From: Planctomycetota bacterium
GTDB taxonomy: Bacteria; Planctomycetota; GCA-2746535
DNA length: 64,000 nt
NCBI GenBank assembly: GCA_002746535.1
Contig: NVWA01000003.1
Coordinates: forward strand, 62,001-126,000
Direction of reading: 5' to 3'
Positions 1-8,327 of this stretch are shown one piece after another (positions within the stretch are counted from its first letter, which is position 1; the number at the start of each line of letters is the position of its first letter). Below the pieces are notes generated by a model, which saw only the letters and a list, made by a program, of their open reading frames with translations, searched no databases and was not told where the DNA came from. The position numbers and the translations under genes are program-made.

Positions 1-1157
1 GTAATGATGATATTTTCTTCATCAGAAAGAATAGATGCTCGTTGAATTTTATTTTGAAGTTCTCTAATATTACCTGGCCAAGGGTATGACCTCAAGGCGT
101 TTAAAGACCCTTCATCAAATTCTTTCACTTTGTTATTAATAGAAAACTTATTCAAAAAACTACCTGCTAAGAGAGGAATGTCATCAATTCTATTTTTTAA
201 TGGCGGTAATTTCAAATTGACGACATCTATTCTGTAGTATAAATCATTTCTGAATTTATTGGCTTCAACCATCTCTTCAAGATTTTTATTCGTAGCGAAG
301 ATATAACGCACATCAACTTTATGGACAATTGATGAACCGACCGGCCTTACTTCATTGTTTTCTAATACGCGCAATAATCTGACTTGCATATCCAATGGCA
401 TTTCGCCTAATTCATCCATGAATAAAGTTCCACCATGAGCGAGTTCAATTAACCCTTTTTTATTTTCAATTGCTCCGGTAAAAGCACCTTTGACATGGCC
501 AAATAATTCACTCTCTATTAGGGTGCTGGTAAATTCCCCACAGTTAAATGTGACAAAAGAATTTTTATTCCGAAGAGAACTGTAATGCAGTGACTTAGCG
601 ATGAGCTCTTTACCAGTTCCGCTATCACCATAAATCAGAACAGAAGATTCTGTTGGTGCAATTAGTTGAATAAGTTTTTGGATATCTTTGACTTCTTGGG
701 AATCACCAATTATTTGGGATGCTGCAAAAAAAGAGGTTGTCCGTCCGCGTTCCCGTCTAATTTTTTGAATCGTTATTTTCATTTTGTTGCGTAAGGCTTT
801 AGTATCAAAAGGCGATTTTTTTTCAAAATATCCAAAAGCTCCTAGACGCATAGCATTGACTGCGATTTCCCAGGTAGAATAGGCCGTCATTATAAATACA
901 ATTTGATTTGGTTTGATTTCTTTGATTTTTGAGAGGAGCTCAACACCATCCATTTCTGGTAGTCTGATATCTTGTAAAACGATATCAATGTCTTCACTTT
1001 TTAGAATCTCTAAACCTTTGGTAGGTGTTGAGGCTGTGATGATTTTGTGTTGATCTCTTTTGAGGGCAATCTCAAGAACTTCAAGTAGACTTTCATTATC
1101 GTCAATGATTAAGATTGACCCTGTGTTGACATCTTTGTCTTCTTTTAAATTACTCAT
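1..1157 (-). CDS. pilR: Sigma54-dependent response regulator, PilR/NtrC type (3' end beyond window)
   Basis: Partial gene; the C-terminal part lies beyond base 1. Translated by hand it begins MSNLKEDKDV and holds a receiver domain (about residues 14-130; acidic pocket IIDD, phosphoacceptor Asp in LQDIRLPEMDG, conserved Thr in MTAYS and Lys in FEKKSPF). A sigma54 AAA+ domain follows, with Walker A GDSGTGKE, the sigma54-contact loop GAFTGA and Walker B LFMDELGEMP. The DNA-binding HTH is off the edge. Its ATG overlaps the end of the upstream sensor kinase by 8 bases, so the two are almost certainly co-translated partners. Next to pilT and pilC, and behind a six-helix PAS kinase, the best reading is PilS/PilR control of pilus genes by sigma54; the exact target is inferred. 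Confidence 0.85.
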   Translation of the reverse strand, partial: MSNLKEDKDVNTGSILIIDDNESLLEVLEIALKRDQHKIITASTPTKGLEILKSEDIDIVLQDIRLPEMDGVELLSKIKEIKPNQIVFIMTAYSTWEIAVNAMRLGAFGYFEKKSPFDTKALRNKMKITIQKIRRERGRTTSFFAASQIIGDSQEVKDIQKLIQLIAPTESSVLIYGDSGTGKELIAKSLHYSSLRNKNSFVTFNCGEFTSTLIESELFGHVKGAFTGAIENKKGLIELAHGGTLFMDELGEMPLDMQVRLLRVLENNEVRPVGSSIVHKVDVRYIFATNKNLEEMVEANKFRNDLYYRIDVVNLKLPPLKNRIDDIPLLAGSFLNKFSINNKVKEFDEGSLNALRSYPWPGNIRELQNKIQRASILSDEENIII

Positions 1158-2799
1158 TTGGATATGCAATCAAATAAATTTTAAATGTTGTTCCATCAAT
1201 TTGATTTGAAACTACTTGAATCAAGCCACCTTGGGATTCTACAATTTTTTGCACAATGGACAACCCTAACCCCGTACCGGCTGCTTTAGTCGTATAAAAT
1301 GGGTCGAATATTTTTTCTATTATTTCAGGTTTAATTCCTGGCCCATTGTCATGTATTTTTACTTCAATAATATTATCTGTTTTATTAAAATAAGTTTTGG
1401 CAACCTTGTTTAGATTTTCTCGTTCAGGGGTATTAATACTGAAAGTGATTTTTCCTTGATTGTTTAAGGCCTCTATGCTATTTATTGATAAATTTAAAAA
1501 TATTTGATGGAGCTGATTTTGATCGCCTTTAGAAAAATATTCATTACTACTAAAGAGTTCAAATTCAATTTGATCTGTATTAGGTCTGACTCTCAATAAG
1601 GTTAGTAGCTCATTGAAGATTTCATTTAGGTGACATTTCTCAATAGGATTCGATTTTATTTTGCTATATTCTAGAAAGCTGGTCATGATATCATTTAATC
1701 TATCTGATTCTCTTGAAACGATTTTAAGAAGTTGTTGATCAGATTCATCTAGTTGGCTTGAATGTCTTACTTCTTCTACCGCACCACTAATGCATGCAAT
1801 GGGGTTCCTGATTTCATGAACTATGTTAGCAGCTAAATCATTGACATAGCTAAGTCTTTGAGCTCTTTTGGATAATTCAACGATTTCCTTTTGAAGAGTT
1901 CTGTCACTAAAAATAAATATAATCGCTTTTATTTCCTTTTTATTATTGAAGACAGGTATGGATCTTATTTCAATAACGATTTCGGATCCATTTCTTTTGT
2001 GGCTTATTTGTTGAGCATTGTTGTCTTTAGAATTTATGAATTCTTGGATTAATTCACAATTAAATTCCTCGGCAATATCTTTTATATTATTGCCGAGATA
2101 ATACTCTAATGGGTTCTGTAAATTGAACAGGTTTTTAGTTTCTGCATTTATATAAGTAATGTTGTTTTTTCGATTAAATACTAAGACTCCGTTTGAGAGA
2201 TTAGTTAATATTTCACTAATCAGTATGCCTTCGTTTCGATAATTATTTGCGATGTATCCTGATAAAATCGCCACGATATGCATTCCGAAAGCTAGTGTTA
2301 GTACCTTGGCTGTAACTAGTTGCCAGCTCAACGTTGATATATGGCTTTCGATTTGACCTGGTAAGATATTGATTACATTGCTGTGAGTGGCATATGTTAC
2401 CGTTGATATTAAAAAAGATCCTATTACGGCTATTAAAATCCCTTGAGTAAAACTTAAGAAAATACTTCCCGTGATGATGATGACAAAATATAAATTGGTA
2501 AAAATACTATCTGTTAAACCTGTAATAGTACTGAATAGGGTTACTACTAAGAGATCTAGGATAAGTTGAAAAAAGATAAAGGTTCTTTGAACAGGAAATA
2601 TTCTAATAATTAAAAAGTATGAAAGGCTAATTAAAGAATAGAAGACAAAAATTTGATAAACAGCTTCGCTTTGTTTATCATTTAAAACCTCTGCTGGACT
2701 TTGTAAAATCGAAAGGCTCAAGACAAAAGCAATAATGAATAATCGACCGATTAATATTCGGTAGCCATCCTTTAATTCAAATTCCTGATGTTGAATCAT
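1150..2799 (-). CDS. pilS: PilS-like membrane sensor histidine kinase
   Basis: A 549-residue sensor kinase. The first ~185 residues are about six hydrophobic helices with short loops, as in PilS. A PAS-like domain (about 190-300) follows, then HisKA with the phospho-accepting His328 in NIVHEIRNP, and a HATPase_c domain with N-box LNLSINSIEAL, G1 DNGPGI and G2 GTGLGLSIV. It would phosphorylate the response regulator that starts inside its last codons (8-base overlap). It is downstream of pilC and separated from it by a hairpin terminator, so it may be a separate transcription unit. The PilS assignment rests on topology and location; another NtrB-like signalling role is possible. Confidence 0.82.
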   Translation of the reverse strand: MIQHQEFELKDGYRILIGRLFIIAFVLSLSILQSPAEVLNDKQSEAVYQIFVFYSLISLSYFLIIRIFPVQRTFIFFQLILDLLVVTLFSTITGLTDSIFTNLYFVIIITGSIFLSFTQGILIAVIGSFLISTVTYATHSNVINILPGQIESHISTLSWQLVTAKVLTLAFGMHIVAILSGYIANNYRNEGILISEILTNLSNGVLVFNRKNNITYINAETKNLFNLQNPLEYYLGNNIKDIAEEFNCELIQEFINSKDNNAQQISHKRNGSEIVIEIRSIPVFNNKKEIKAIIFIFSDRTLQKEIVELSKRAQRLSYVNDLAANIVHEIRNPIACISGAVEEVRHSSQLDESDQQLLKIVSRESDRLNDIMTSFLEYSKIKSNPIEKCHLNEIFNELLTLLRVRPNTDQIEFELFSSNEYFSKGDQNQLHQIFLNLSINSIEALNNQGKITFSINTPERENLNKVAKTYFNKTDNIIEVKIHDNGPGIKPEIIEKIFDPFYTTKAAGTGLGLSIVQKIVESQGGLIQVVSNQIDGTTFKIYLIAYPNE

Positions 2800-2871
2800 T
2801 TGTTTGATCAGCTTTCACTTGACACTAATCTAAAAATTTGTCTTAGAAAATTTAATTTTATTTAACATTGC

Positions 2872-2908
2872 AAAAGAGCTCTCTTCTGAATTAGAAAAGA
2901 GCTTTTTT
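2872..2908 (-). terminator. Hairpin terminator after pilC
   Basis: An 11-base-pair stem with one mismatch: AGCTCTCTTCT at 2877-2887 pairs with AGAAAAGAGCT at 2893-2903, with a 5-base loop. It is flanked by a T run on the plus strand (2903-2908) and CTTTT on the minus strand, so it may work in both directions. On the minus strand it sits just past the pilC stop and would separate the pilus operon from the pilS-like gene. Confidence 0.6.
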
Positions 2909-2912
2909 AAAA

Positions 2913-4127
2913 TTATGAATTCATGGCCGCTTTTTGCATAGCCATAATAGGCATAAAAATTGAAATTACGATTGTACCCACAATTGTACCCATAACGCCA
3001 ATCATTAAGGGCTCAATTAACGAGGTAAGAGAGTCTACCCCTGTACGCACTTGGTCATCATAAAAATCAGATATTTTTGCAAGCAATCCTTCTAGAGCAC
3101 CAGACTTTTCACCTATCGCGATCATCCGGCAAACCATTTTGGGAAATACCCAACACTCTGCTAGCGGGCCAGAAAGACTTTCACCAATTTTGACAGATTC
3201 AATAGAATCAGAAATCGCTTTTTCTATTAACATATTACCCGATGTTTTGGAAGTGATTTCGAGGGCAGCTAGTATGGGTACACCAGATTGAAGTAACGTT
3301 GAGAAAGTTCGTGAAAATCTTGAGATACATACTTTTTGAAAGAGGTCTCCAAATACGGGCATTTTTAAAAATGCATAGTCCAGATAATACCTTGTCTTGG
3401 GTCTTTTACTCATCTGTTTATAAGTGACGACGATTGAGACAGCACCACCAACTAATATATAACTATAATCCGTCAGTAATTTAGAGCAAAACAATACAAA
3501 TTTTGTAATTCCTGGTAGATCAGCACCTTCCATACTTTCGAAGATATCTGCAAACTTGGGAATAATATTAGTTAAAAGAAAATAGGTGATACCTAATACC
3601 ATAACCAATGAAACCACTGGATATGTCATAGCCGATTTGATTTCTCTTTTAAGGCCTTCGGATGATTCTTCATAATCAGCAAGTCTAGCTAAAATTCCTT
3701 CTAGTTGTCCTGATGCTTCACCAGCTGCGATCATATTACAGTAAATTTCCGGAAATACTCCAGGATGTTCAAGCATGGAATCAGATAAATCGATACCTGA
3801 TTTTACTCTATCAATAATGGTATTTAACGCGTAGCAAAACCCAGGGTCATCGGCTTGATCGGCTAAAATATCTAAACATTCCATGATAGAAATACCAGAA
3901 GATATCATGGTTGCAAATTGTCTTGTAAAAATAACTAAGTCAGGATTCCTTGGTTTTGGAATCCCTTGCGCATTCAAGAAATCAAATATATTTCCTGGTT
4001 GTACTTTTTCAATGCGAACATTTAATTTTGAAATTAAATCACGCGCAGCTAATAAATCAGGTGCTTTTACAGCACCCTTTTTTCTTTTGCCGTCACTATC
4101 TTTACCAACATACCTAAATACTGGCAT
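2913..4127 (-). CDS. pilC: Type IV pilus inner-membrane platform protein PilC (GspF family)
   Basis: A 404-residue member of the T2SSF/PilC family, the polytopic platform that links pilus motor ATPases to pilin assembly. It starts MPVFRYVGKD, the usual family start, and has two T2SSF repeats (about 67-190 and 270-395). Three hydrophobic segments are visible (about 168-190, 220-240 and 372-395), the normal topology. The family motif FTRQFATMISSGI opens the first repeat and SRFSRTFSTLLQSGVPI the second. A good ribosome site (AGGAGAA) precedes the ATG, 4 bases after the MshEN gene. Length is typical. Pilin genes and a full PilB ATPase are not in this window. Confidence 0.95.
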   Translation of the reverse strand: MPVFRYVGKDSDGKRKKGAVKAPDLLAARDLISKLNVRIEKVQPGNIFDFLNAQGIPKPRNPDLVIFTRQFATMISSGISIMECLDILADQADDPGFCYALNTIIDRVKSGIDLSDSMLEHPGVFPEIYCNMIAAGEASGQLEGILARLADYEESSEGLKREIKSAMTYPVVSLVMVLGITYFLLTNIIPKFADIFESMEGADLPGITKFVLFCSKLLTDYSYILVGGAVSIVVTYKQMSKRPKTRYYLDYAFLKMPVFGDLFQKVCISRFSRTFSTLLQSGVPILAALEITSKTSGNMLIEKAISDSIESVKIGESLSGPLAECWVFPKMVCRMIAIGEKSGALEGLLAKISDFYDDQVRTGVDSLTSLIEPLMIGVMGTIVGTIVISIFMPIMAMQKAAMNS

Positions 4128-4131
4128 TCGT

Positions 4132-4755
4132 TTATTCTCCTAATAGTAGGTTTCCAAGTCCTGTCATTCCATCATCTTCTTCAGTCGAAGCTTCTTTTTC
4201 AGTATCTGCTTTAGGTTCTGTTTCGTCAGTTGCATCTGAAAGGTGATCATTAGCTGATACACCTCCTTTTTTATAATCAGCTTCTGACTTTGCAGATTGT
4301 TTTTTGTCTTCTGGAGTATAGATTTCTTCGATTCGTGCATTTATTTGATTCATGTCTGCCACACACAAATGAAGGCTGCCACCTAAAACGGTTTCTAGCT
4401 CATTGTAAACATCCGAACTGATGGGGCTTGTAATTGCTATAAGCACCATGTCATTCATTTGATCTAAGGGCAATAACCCAGAGGCAACGGCTAATCCATA
4501 AGGGACTTTTCTTATTAGCTCTTCATTCAATTTACAACAGGATACATCCAAGAATGGTGCATTCAATTGATTGACTAAAGCGCGGATAATATTTTCTTCG
4601 GTACAATAGCCTTCACGTACGACGACTTCTCCAAATTTACCACCAAAATCTTTTTGTATTTTTAATGCACTAGCTATGTCTTCGCTAGATAGAAAACCGG
4701 CATCTTCAAGCATTTCACCGAGTCTTTTGTTAATTAACTTTTTTAGTTGCGCCAT
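4132..4755 (-). CDS. Stand-alone MshEN (GspE/PilB N-terminal) domain protein
   Basis: A 207-residue protein. It has the MshEN fold that normally forms the N-terminus of PilB/GspE ATPases, but no ATPase domain. Two tandem nucleotide-binding motifs are visible: RLGEMLEDAG...ALKIQ (residues 11-34) and KFGEVVVREG...ALVNQ (40-63). These match the repeated RLGxxL...Q signature that binds cyclic di-GMP in MshE. Residues 65-150 complete the domain and the last ~55 are acidic and low-complexity. It lies between pilT and pilC, where a motor gene is expected. The tail is not a decayed ATPase and pilC starts 4 bases later, so this looks like a deliberate short form, possibly a c-di-GMP sensor for the pilus platform. 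That role is inferred. Confidence 0.8.
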   Translation of the reverse strand: MAQLKKLINKRLGEMLEDAGFLSSEDIASALKIQKDFGGKFGEVVVREGYCTEENIIRALVNQLNAPFLDVSCCKLNEELIRKVPYGLAVASGLLPLDQMNDMVLIAITSPISSDVYNELETVLGGSLHLCVADMNQINARIEEIYTPEDKKQSAKSEADYKKGGVSANDHLSDATDETEPKADTEKEASTEEDDGMTGLGNLLLGE

Positions 4756-4775
4756 TTATACTATTATTCCAAGTC

Positions 4776-5834
4776 CTAACTGTGTAATTTTTTTAAGTCA
4801 TCCACATTAGTACTATACCTTAAACTGTCTTCTAATGTTATATTTCCTAATTTACTATTCTCGTATAACGATTGATTCATTGTGTTCATGCCGTATTTAC
4901 CGCCAATTTGTAATTGAGAATAAATTTGATGTACTTTACCATCTCTAATTAACGCTCTAACGGCATCTGTACCCATCATTAGCTCATATGCTAAAAATCG
5001 ACCTTTTCCAGAAGATTTTTTTGGTAATTGCTGACAAAAGACAGCTTCTAGGACAAATGATAATTGTGTACGTATCTGTGCTTGTTGATTTGCTGGAAAT
5101 ACATCGATGATACGGTTTATTGTTTGGGTGGCATCACTGGTGTGTAATGTGGCAAAAGTTAAATGGCCTGTTTCTGCCAATGTTAATCCGGCTTCAATAG
5201 TTTCCATATCTCTCATTTCACCAATGAGTACAACATCTGGGTCTTGACGTAGAACACTTCTCAATGCCATCGCGAAACCATGAGTGTCAGGACCAACTTC
5301 TCTTTGATTGATCAAACACTTTTTATTTTTGTGAATGAACTCGATGGGGTCTTCTATCGTGATGATATGTCTAGTATCAGATTCATTTATATAGTTTATC
5401 ATTGCCGCTAGTGTGGTTGATTTACCGCTACCAGTTGCTCCAGTGATTAAGATTAATCCTTTTGGTAGATTACACATCTTTTCACATAATGGGACATTTA
5501 AACCTAATTGGGTAAAGTTCTTGATATCAAAAGGGATTACCCTAAAAGCTGCCGCGACGGCACCTCTTTGAAAATATACATTACATCGATATCTACCTAG
5601 TCCTGAAATACCAAAACTTAAATCAAGTTCTTTGTCTTTTTCAAATTTTGCGATTTGTTCAGCATCTAAAATAGCATAAATGATTTTTTGACTTAAATCA
5701 GGCGATAACATTTCGTAATCTAATTCAACCAATCCGCCATCTACTCTAACTCTTGGAGGAGAACCGGCTGTTACATGTAAATCAGAACCGCCCGCATCCT
5801 GTAAATTTACCAATAGCTCTTCTAGTGTTATCAT
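4776..5834 (-). CDS. pilT: Twitching motility retraction ATPase PilT
   Basis: A 352-residue hexameric AAA-type ATPase that retracts type IV pili at the inner membrane. The N-terminal PAS-like region has the PilT landmarks GGSDLHVTAGSPP. Walker A is GATGSGKST (132-140), the Asp box ITIEDPIEF, Walker B VVLIGEMRD and the His box ATLHTSDA. The C-terminal AVRALIRDGK corresponds to the AIRNLIRE retraction motif. Length is typical. It is followed after 20 bases by the MshEN gene and then pilC. The ribosome site is weak (AGGT, long spacer). Confidence 0.96.
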   Translation of the reverse strand: MITLEELLVNLQDAGGSDLHVTAGSPPRVRVDGGLVELDYEMLSPDLSQKIIYAILDAEQIAKFEKDKELDLSFGISGLGRYRCNVYFQRGAVAAAFRVIPFDIKNFTQLGLNVPLCEKMCNLPKGLILITGATGSGKSTTLAAMINYINESDTRHIITIEDPIEFIHKNKKCLINQREVGPDTHGFAMALRSVLRQDPDVVLIGEMRDMETIEAGLTLAETGHLTFATLHTSDATQTINRIIDVFPANQQAQIRTQLSFVLEAVFCQQLPKKSSGKGRFLAYELMMGTDAVRALIRDGKVHQIYSQLQIGGKYGMNTMNQSLYENSKLGNITLEDSLRYSTNVDDLKKLHS

Positions 5835-5857
5835 TAAATATTTTACCTATATTTTAA

Positions 5858-6169
5858 TTATGCATTTATATCTAGTGTAAATCCCAAATCTGGGTTTGCA
5901 ATGATATCTTGTGAATTGGATTCTTCATTCTCTTCTTCTGAATTTTCAGATTTTTCGTTCTCAGACTCTCTTTTCTGTTTTTCTTTCAAATCGTTTTTTG
6001 CTTTTTCTGATTCACTGCTATGCACAACTTTATCGACATCTCCTGCTTCGTCAGGTACTTTATGTTCTGGAGCGTTAGGTGTCCCATGATTTAATTCACC
6101 TTTTGCATTCTGGCCTACTAAATCAGCGGAGGCAATTAGTGCTCTGATATTGTGATTTGAAATTTCCAT
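5858..6169 (-). CDS. Small acidic low-complexity protein at the head of the pilus operon
   Basis: A protein of 103 residues from the ATG; an in-frame TTG three codons upstream (6178) is the alternative start and neither has a clear ribosome site. The middle is almost entirely Glu, Lys, Ser and Asn, and is predicted disordered. The ends are more ordered (MEISNHNIRALIASADLVG and a hydrophobic C-terminus NPDLGFTLDINA). There is no signal peptide or known domain. It is 23 bases upstream of pilT in the same direction and probably co-transcribed. I do not recognise it; an accessory pilus role is only positional inference. Confidence 0.55.
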   Translation of the reverse strand: MEISNHNIRALIASADLVGQNAKGELNHGTPNAPEHKVPDEAGDVDKVVHSSESEKAKNDLKEKQKRESENEKSENSEEENEESNSQDIIANPDLGFTLDINA

Positions 6170-6301
6170 AACGAACAATCAAAATTAACCGTTGGTAAAT
6201 CTTTACCCTCTCATTATAAGGATAATTTGGCAAATTTCTTTTTAATTCCCACATTTGAAGCCCCTAAAGTTAACAAATGGGCATTAAATGAGGATGATTT
6301 A

Positions 6302-7021
6302 TTAAGGGTTTTCGAAGGGATTGATGCCCATTTTCTCAAGGTATTCTAATTCTTTTTGTTGAACAGAAACAAGTACATCAACAGGAATACTTATGTCGAC
6401 TACAATAATTTCGCCACAATATTCTGGTCCATTTTTTAGAATGAATCCAAGTTTTTTGGCAACAAAGGTTATTGTTTTATTGGCTTTAATACATTCACCT
6501 AATATTTCACCATTATCACAATTTAATCCGGTTGGGGTATCAATGGCAATAACTTTCAAATCGGAAGCATTTAAAAATTCGGCCGTTTTAATCATTGAGT
6601 CTTTGATAATTCCATCAACGCCGGTGCCTAACAAAGCATCGATTATTAAGGTACCGTTTTTAAGATCCTCAAACAACTTTGATAAACTTAACATTTCATC
6701 AATTGGGACTTTCATCTTATCGAGAATGACTAAATTACACTTTGCATCACCACTAATTAATTTTCTATCAGCAAACAAGATAATTTTAACTGATACACCA
6801 CGATTTGATAAGTGGCGAGCTATTACCATTCCGTCACCACCATTATTTCCTTTGCCACATAAAATAATAACCTTATCTACTGTGGGATTTTCTAGGTCAT
6901 CAAAAATGATTTCGGAGGCTTTTGTCCCCGCATTTTCCATCAAGACAATAGCAGGAATTTTATAATCATTGATAGCAATGCCATCGAGAAGTCTGATTTT
7001 TTCTTTACGAAGTGGAATCAT
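6302..7021 (-). CDS. nnrE: NAD(P)H-hydrate epimerase (YjeF N-terminal family)
   Basis: A 239-residue stand-alone YjeF_N/NnrE protein that epimerises the R and S forms of hydrated NAD(P)H, a damage-repair step. It has the Rossmann-type signature VIILCGKGNNGGDGMVIAR (about 51-69), the LIDALLGTGVDG segment and IAIDTPTGLNCDNG, the usual active-site and substrate regions. In many bacteria this domain is fused to the ADP-dependent dehydratase NnrD; here the protein ends at the epimerase domain and no dehydratase gene is nearby. It diverges from prfB across a 182-base gap. Confidence 0.92.
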   Translation of the reverse strand: MIPLRKEKIRLLDGIAINDYKIPAIVLMENAGTKASEIIFDDLENPTVDKVIILCGKGNNGGDGMVIARHLSNRGVSVKIILFADRKLISGDAKCNLVILDKMKVPIDEMLSLSKLFEDLKNGTLIIDALLGTGVDGIIKDSMIKTAEFLNASDLKVIAIDTPTGLNCDNGEILGECIKANKTITFVAKKLGFILKNGPEYCGEIIVVDISIPVDVLVSVQQKELEYLEKMGINPFENP

Positions 7022-7203
7022 AATTTGAAAATAGTTAAGAGAAAAAGTTCGCGATTATAGTCTGATTATTGACCTTTGACAATTGAAATTTGACTGCGAT
7101 AGACTTTATCGCTGAATTCTTTTTCTTTTGTATTGATAAATTCTATTTGTAGAATCATCCCACTTTTGGTAGCAAAATAGACGAAAATAGGGTAGGTTGT
7201 TGA

Positions 7204-8316
7204 ATGGCTTTGGAGCAGGAGCAAATTGATTTATTGGGTGGCTTGAGTGAAAAAATGAACGATTACAAAGTTACGATAAATTATGATAAATTAAAAATAC
7301 AAAAAGATGGGTTTCAAAGTCAAATGAATGTTGAAGGATTTTGGGATGATCAAGAAACCTCCAAAAAAGTTGTCATAGGATTAAAATCTTGCAAGTCCTC
7401 AATCGATTCTTGGAGTGGACTAAATACTGAGATAAAAGATTGCTTAGAATTGGTTGATCTTTACAAAGAAGAAAAAGATGATGAGCTAGGTGGTGAAATT
7501 GAACTCGAAATAGGGACATTAAAAAGTAAATTTGATTCTTATGAGCTTACAATGTTGTTGTCAGGCCCTAATGACCAGGACGGTGCGATTTTAGAAATTC
7601 ATTCGGGTGCTGGGGGAACAGAAAGTTGTGACTGGGCAAGTATGTTGTTTAGAATGTATTTAAGATGGGCCGAGCGAAATGGTCTTAAAACAGAAGTTCT
7701 TGATATGTTAAACGGTGAAGAAGCGGGGATAAAATCAGTTTCCATTGAAGTTAAAGGCGATTTTGCTTTTGGGAATTTGAAAACAGAGCGAGGTGTTCAT
7801 CGGCTTGTAAGAATTTCTCCGTTTGATTCAAATAAAAAAAGACATACATCCTTTGCATCAATTGATGTTACACCAATTTACGATGATATTCCTGAGATTG
7901 AAATTAATCCTGCCGATTTAAAAATTGATACTTATCGTGCAAGTGGAGCTGGTGGTCAGCATATTAACACAACTGATTCAGCCGTACGAATTACTCATGC
8001 TCCTAGTGGCGTTATTGTTCAATGCCAAAACCAAAGATCGCAGCATTCCAATAAAGATAAAGCCATGGAATTGCTGAGAATAAAACTTTATTCCATTGAA
8101 GAAGATAAAAGAAAAAAAGAAGTTCAAGATTCGTATGAAAATAAGTCGGATAATAGTTGGGGAAATCAAATCAGAAGTTATGTCCTTCATCCATATCAAA
8201 TGATCAAGGATCATAGAACTAATCATGAGGTTGGTAATGTAGATCCTGTATTGGATGGTGATATTAATTCGTTTATAGAATCATATTTAAGATTATGTGC
8301 AAAACAAAATTCCTAA
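7204..8316 (+). CDS. prfB: Peptide chain release factor 2
   Basis: A 370-residue class I release factor that recognises UGA and UAA. It has the RF2 stop-recognition tripeptide SPF (in RISPFDSNKKRHTSF) and the GGQ motif (residues 250-252) that drives peptidyl-tRNA hydrolysis. The reading frame is continuous from the ATG through NYDKLK, where many bacteria have the autoregulatory +1 frameshift at an in-frame UGA, so that control is absent here. The stop is 11 bases before the ATG of the next gene, suggesting coupling. Confidence 0.96.
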   Translation: MALEQEQIDLLGGLSEKMNDYKVTINYDKLKIQKDGFQSQMNVEGFWDDQETSKKVVIGLKSCKSSIDSWSGLNTEIKDCLELVDLYKEEKDDELGGEIELEIGTLKSKFDSYELTMLLSGPNDQDGAILEIHSGAGGTESCDWASMLFRMYLRWAERNGLKTEVLDMLNGEEAGIKSVSIEVKGDFAFGNLKTERGVHRLVRISPFDSNKKRHTSFASIDVTPIYDDIPEIEINPADLKIDTYRASGAGGQHINTTDSAVRITHAPSGVIVQCQNQRSQHSNKDKAMELLRIKLYSIEEDKRKKEVQDSYENKSDNSWGNQIRSYVLHPYQMIKDHRTNHEVGNVDPVLDGDINSFIESYLRLCAKQNS

Positions 8317-8327
8317 AGGAGAATATT

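Noticed and set aside
4132..4755. MshEN protein as a broken PilB
   Set aside because: There is no ATPase remnant after it and the next gene starts 4 bases later with its own ribosome site.
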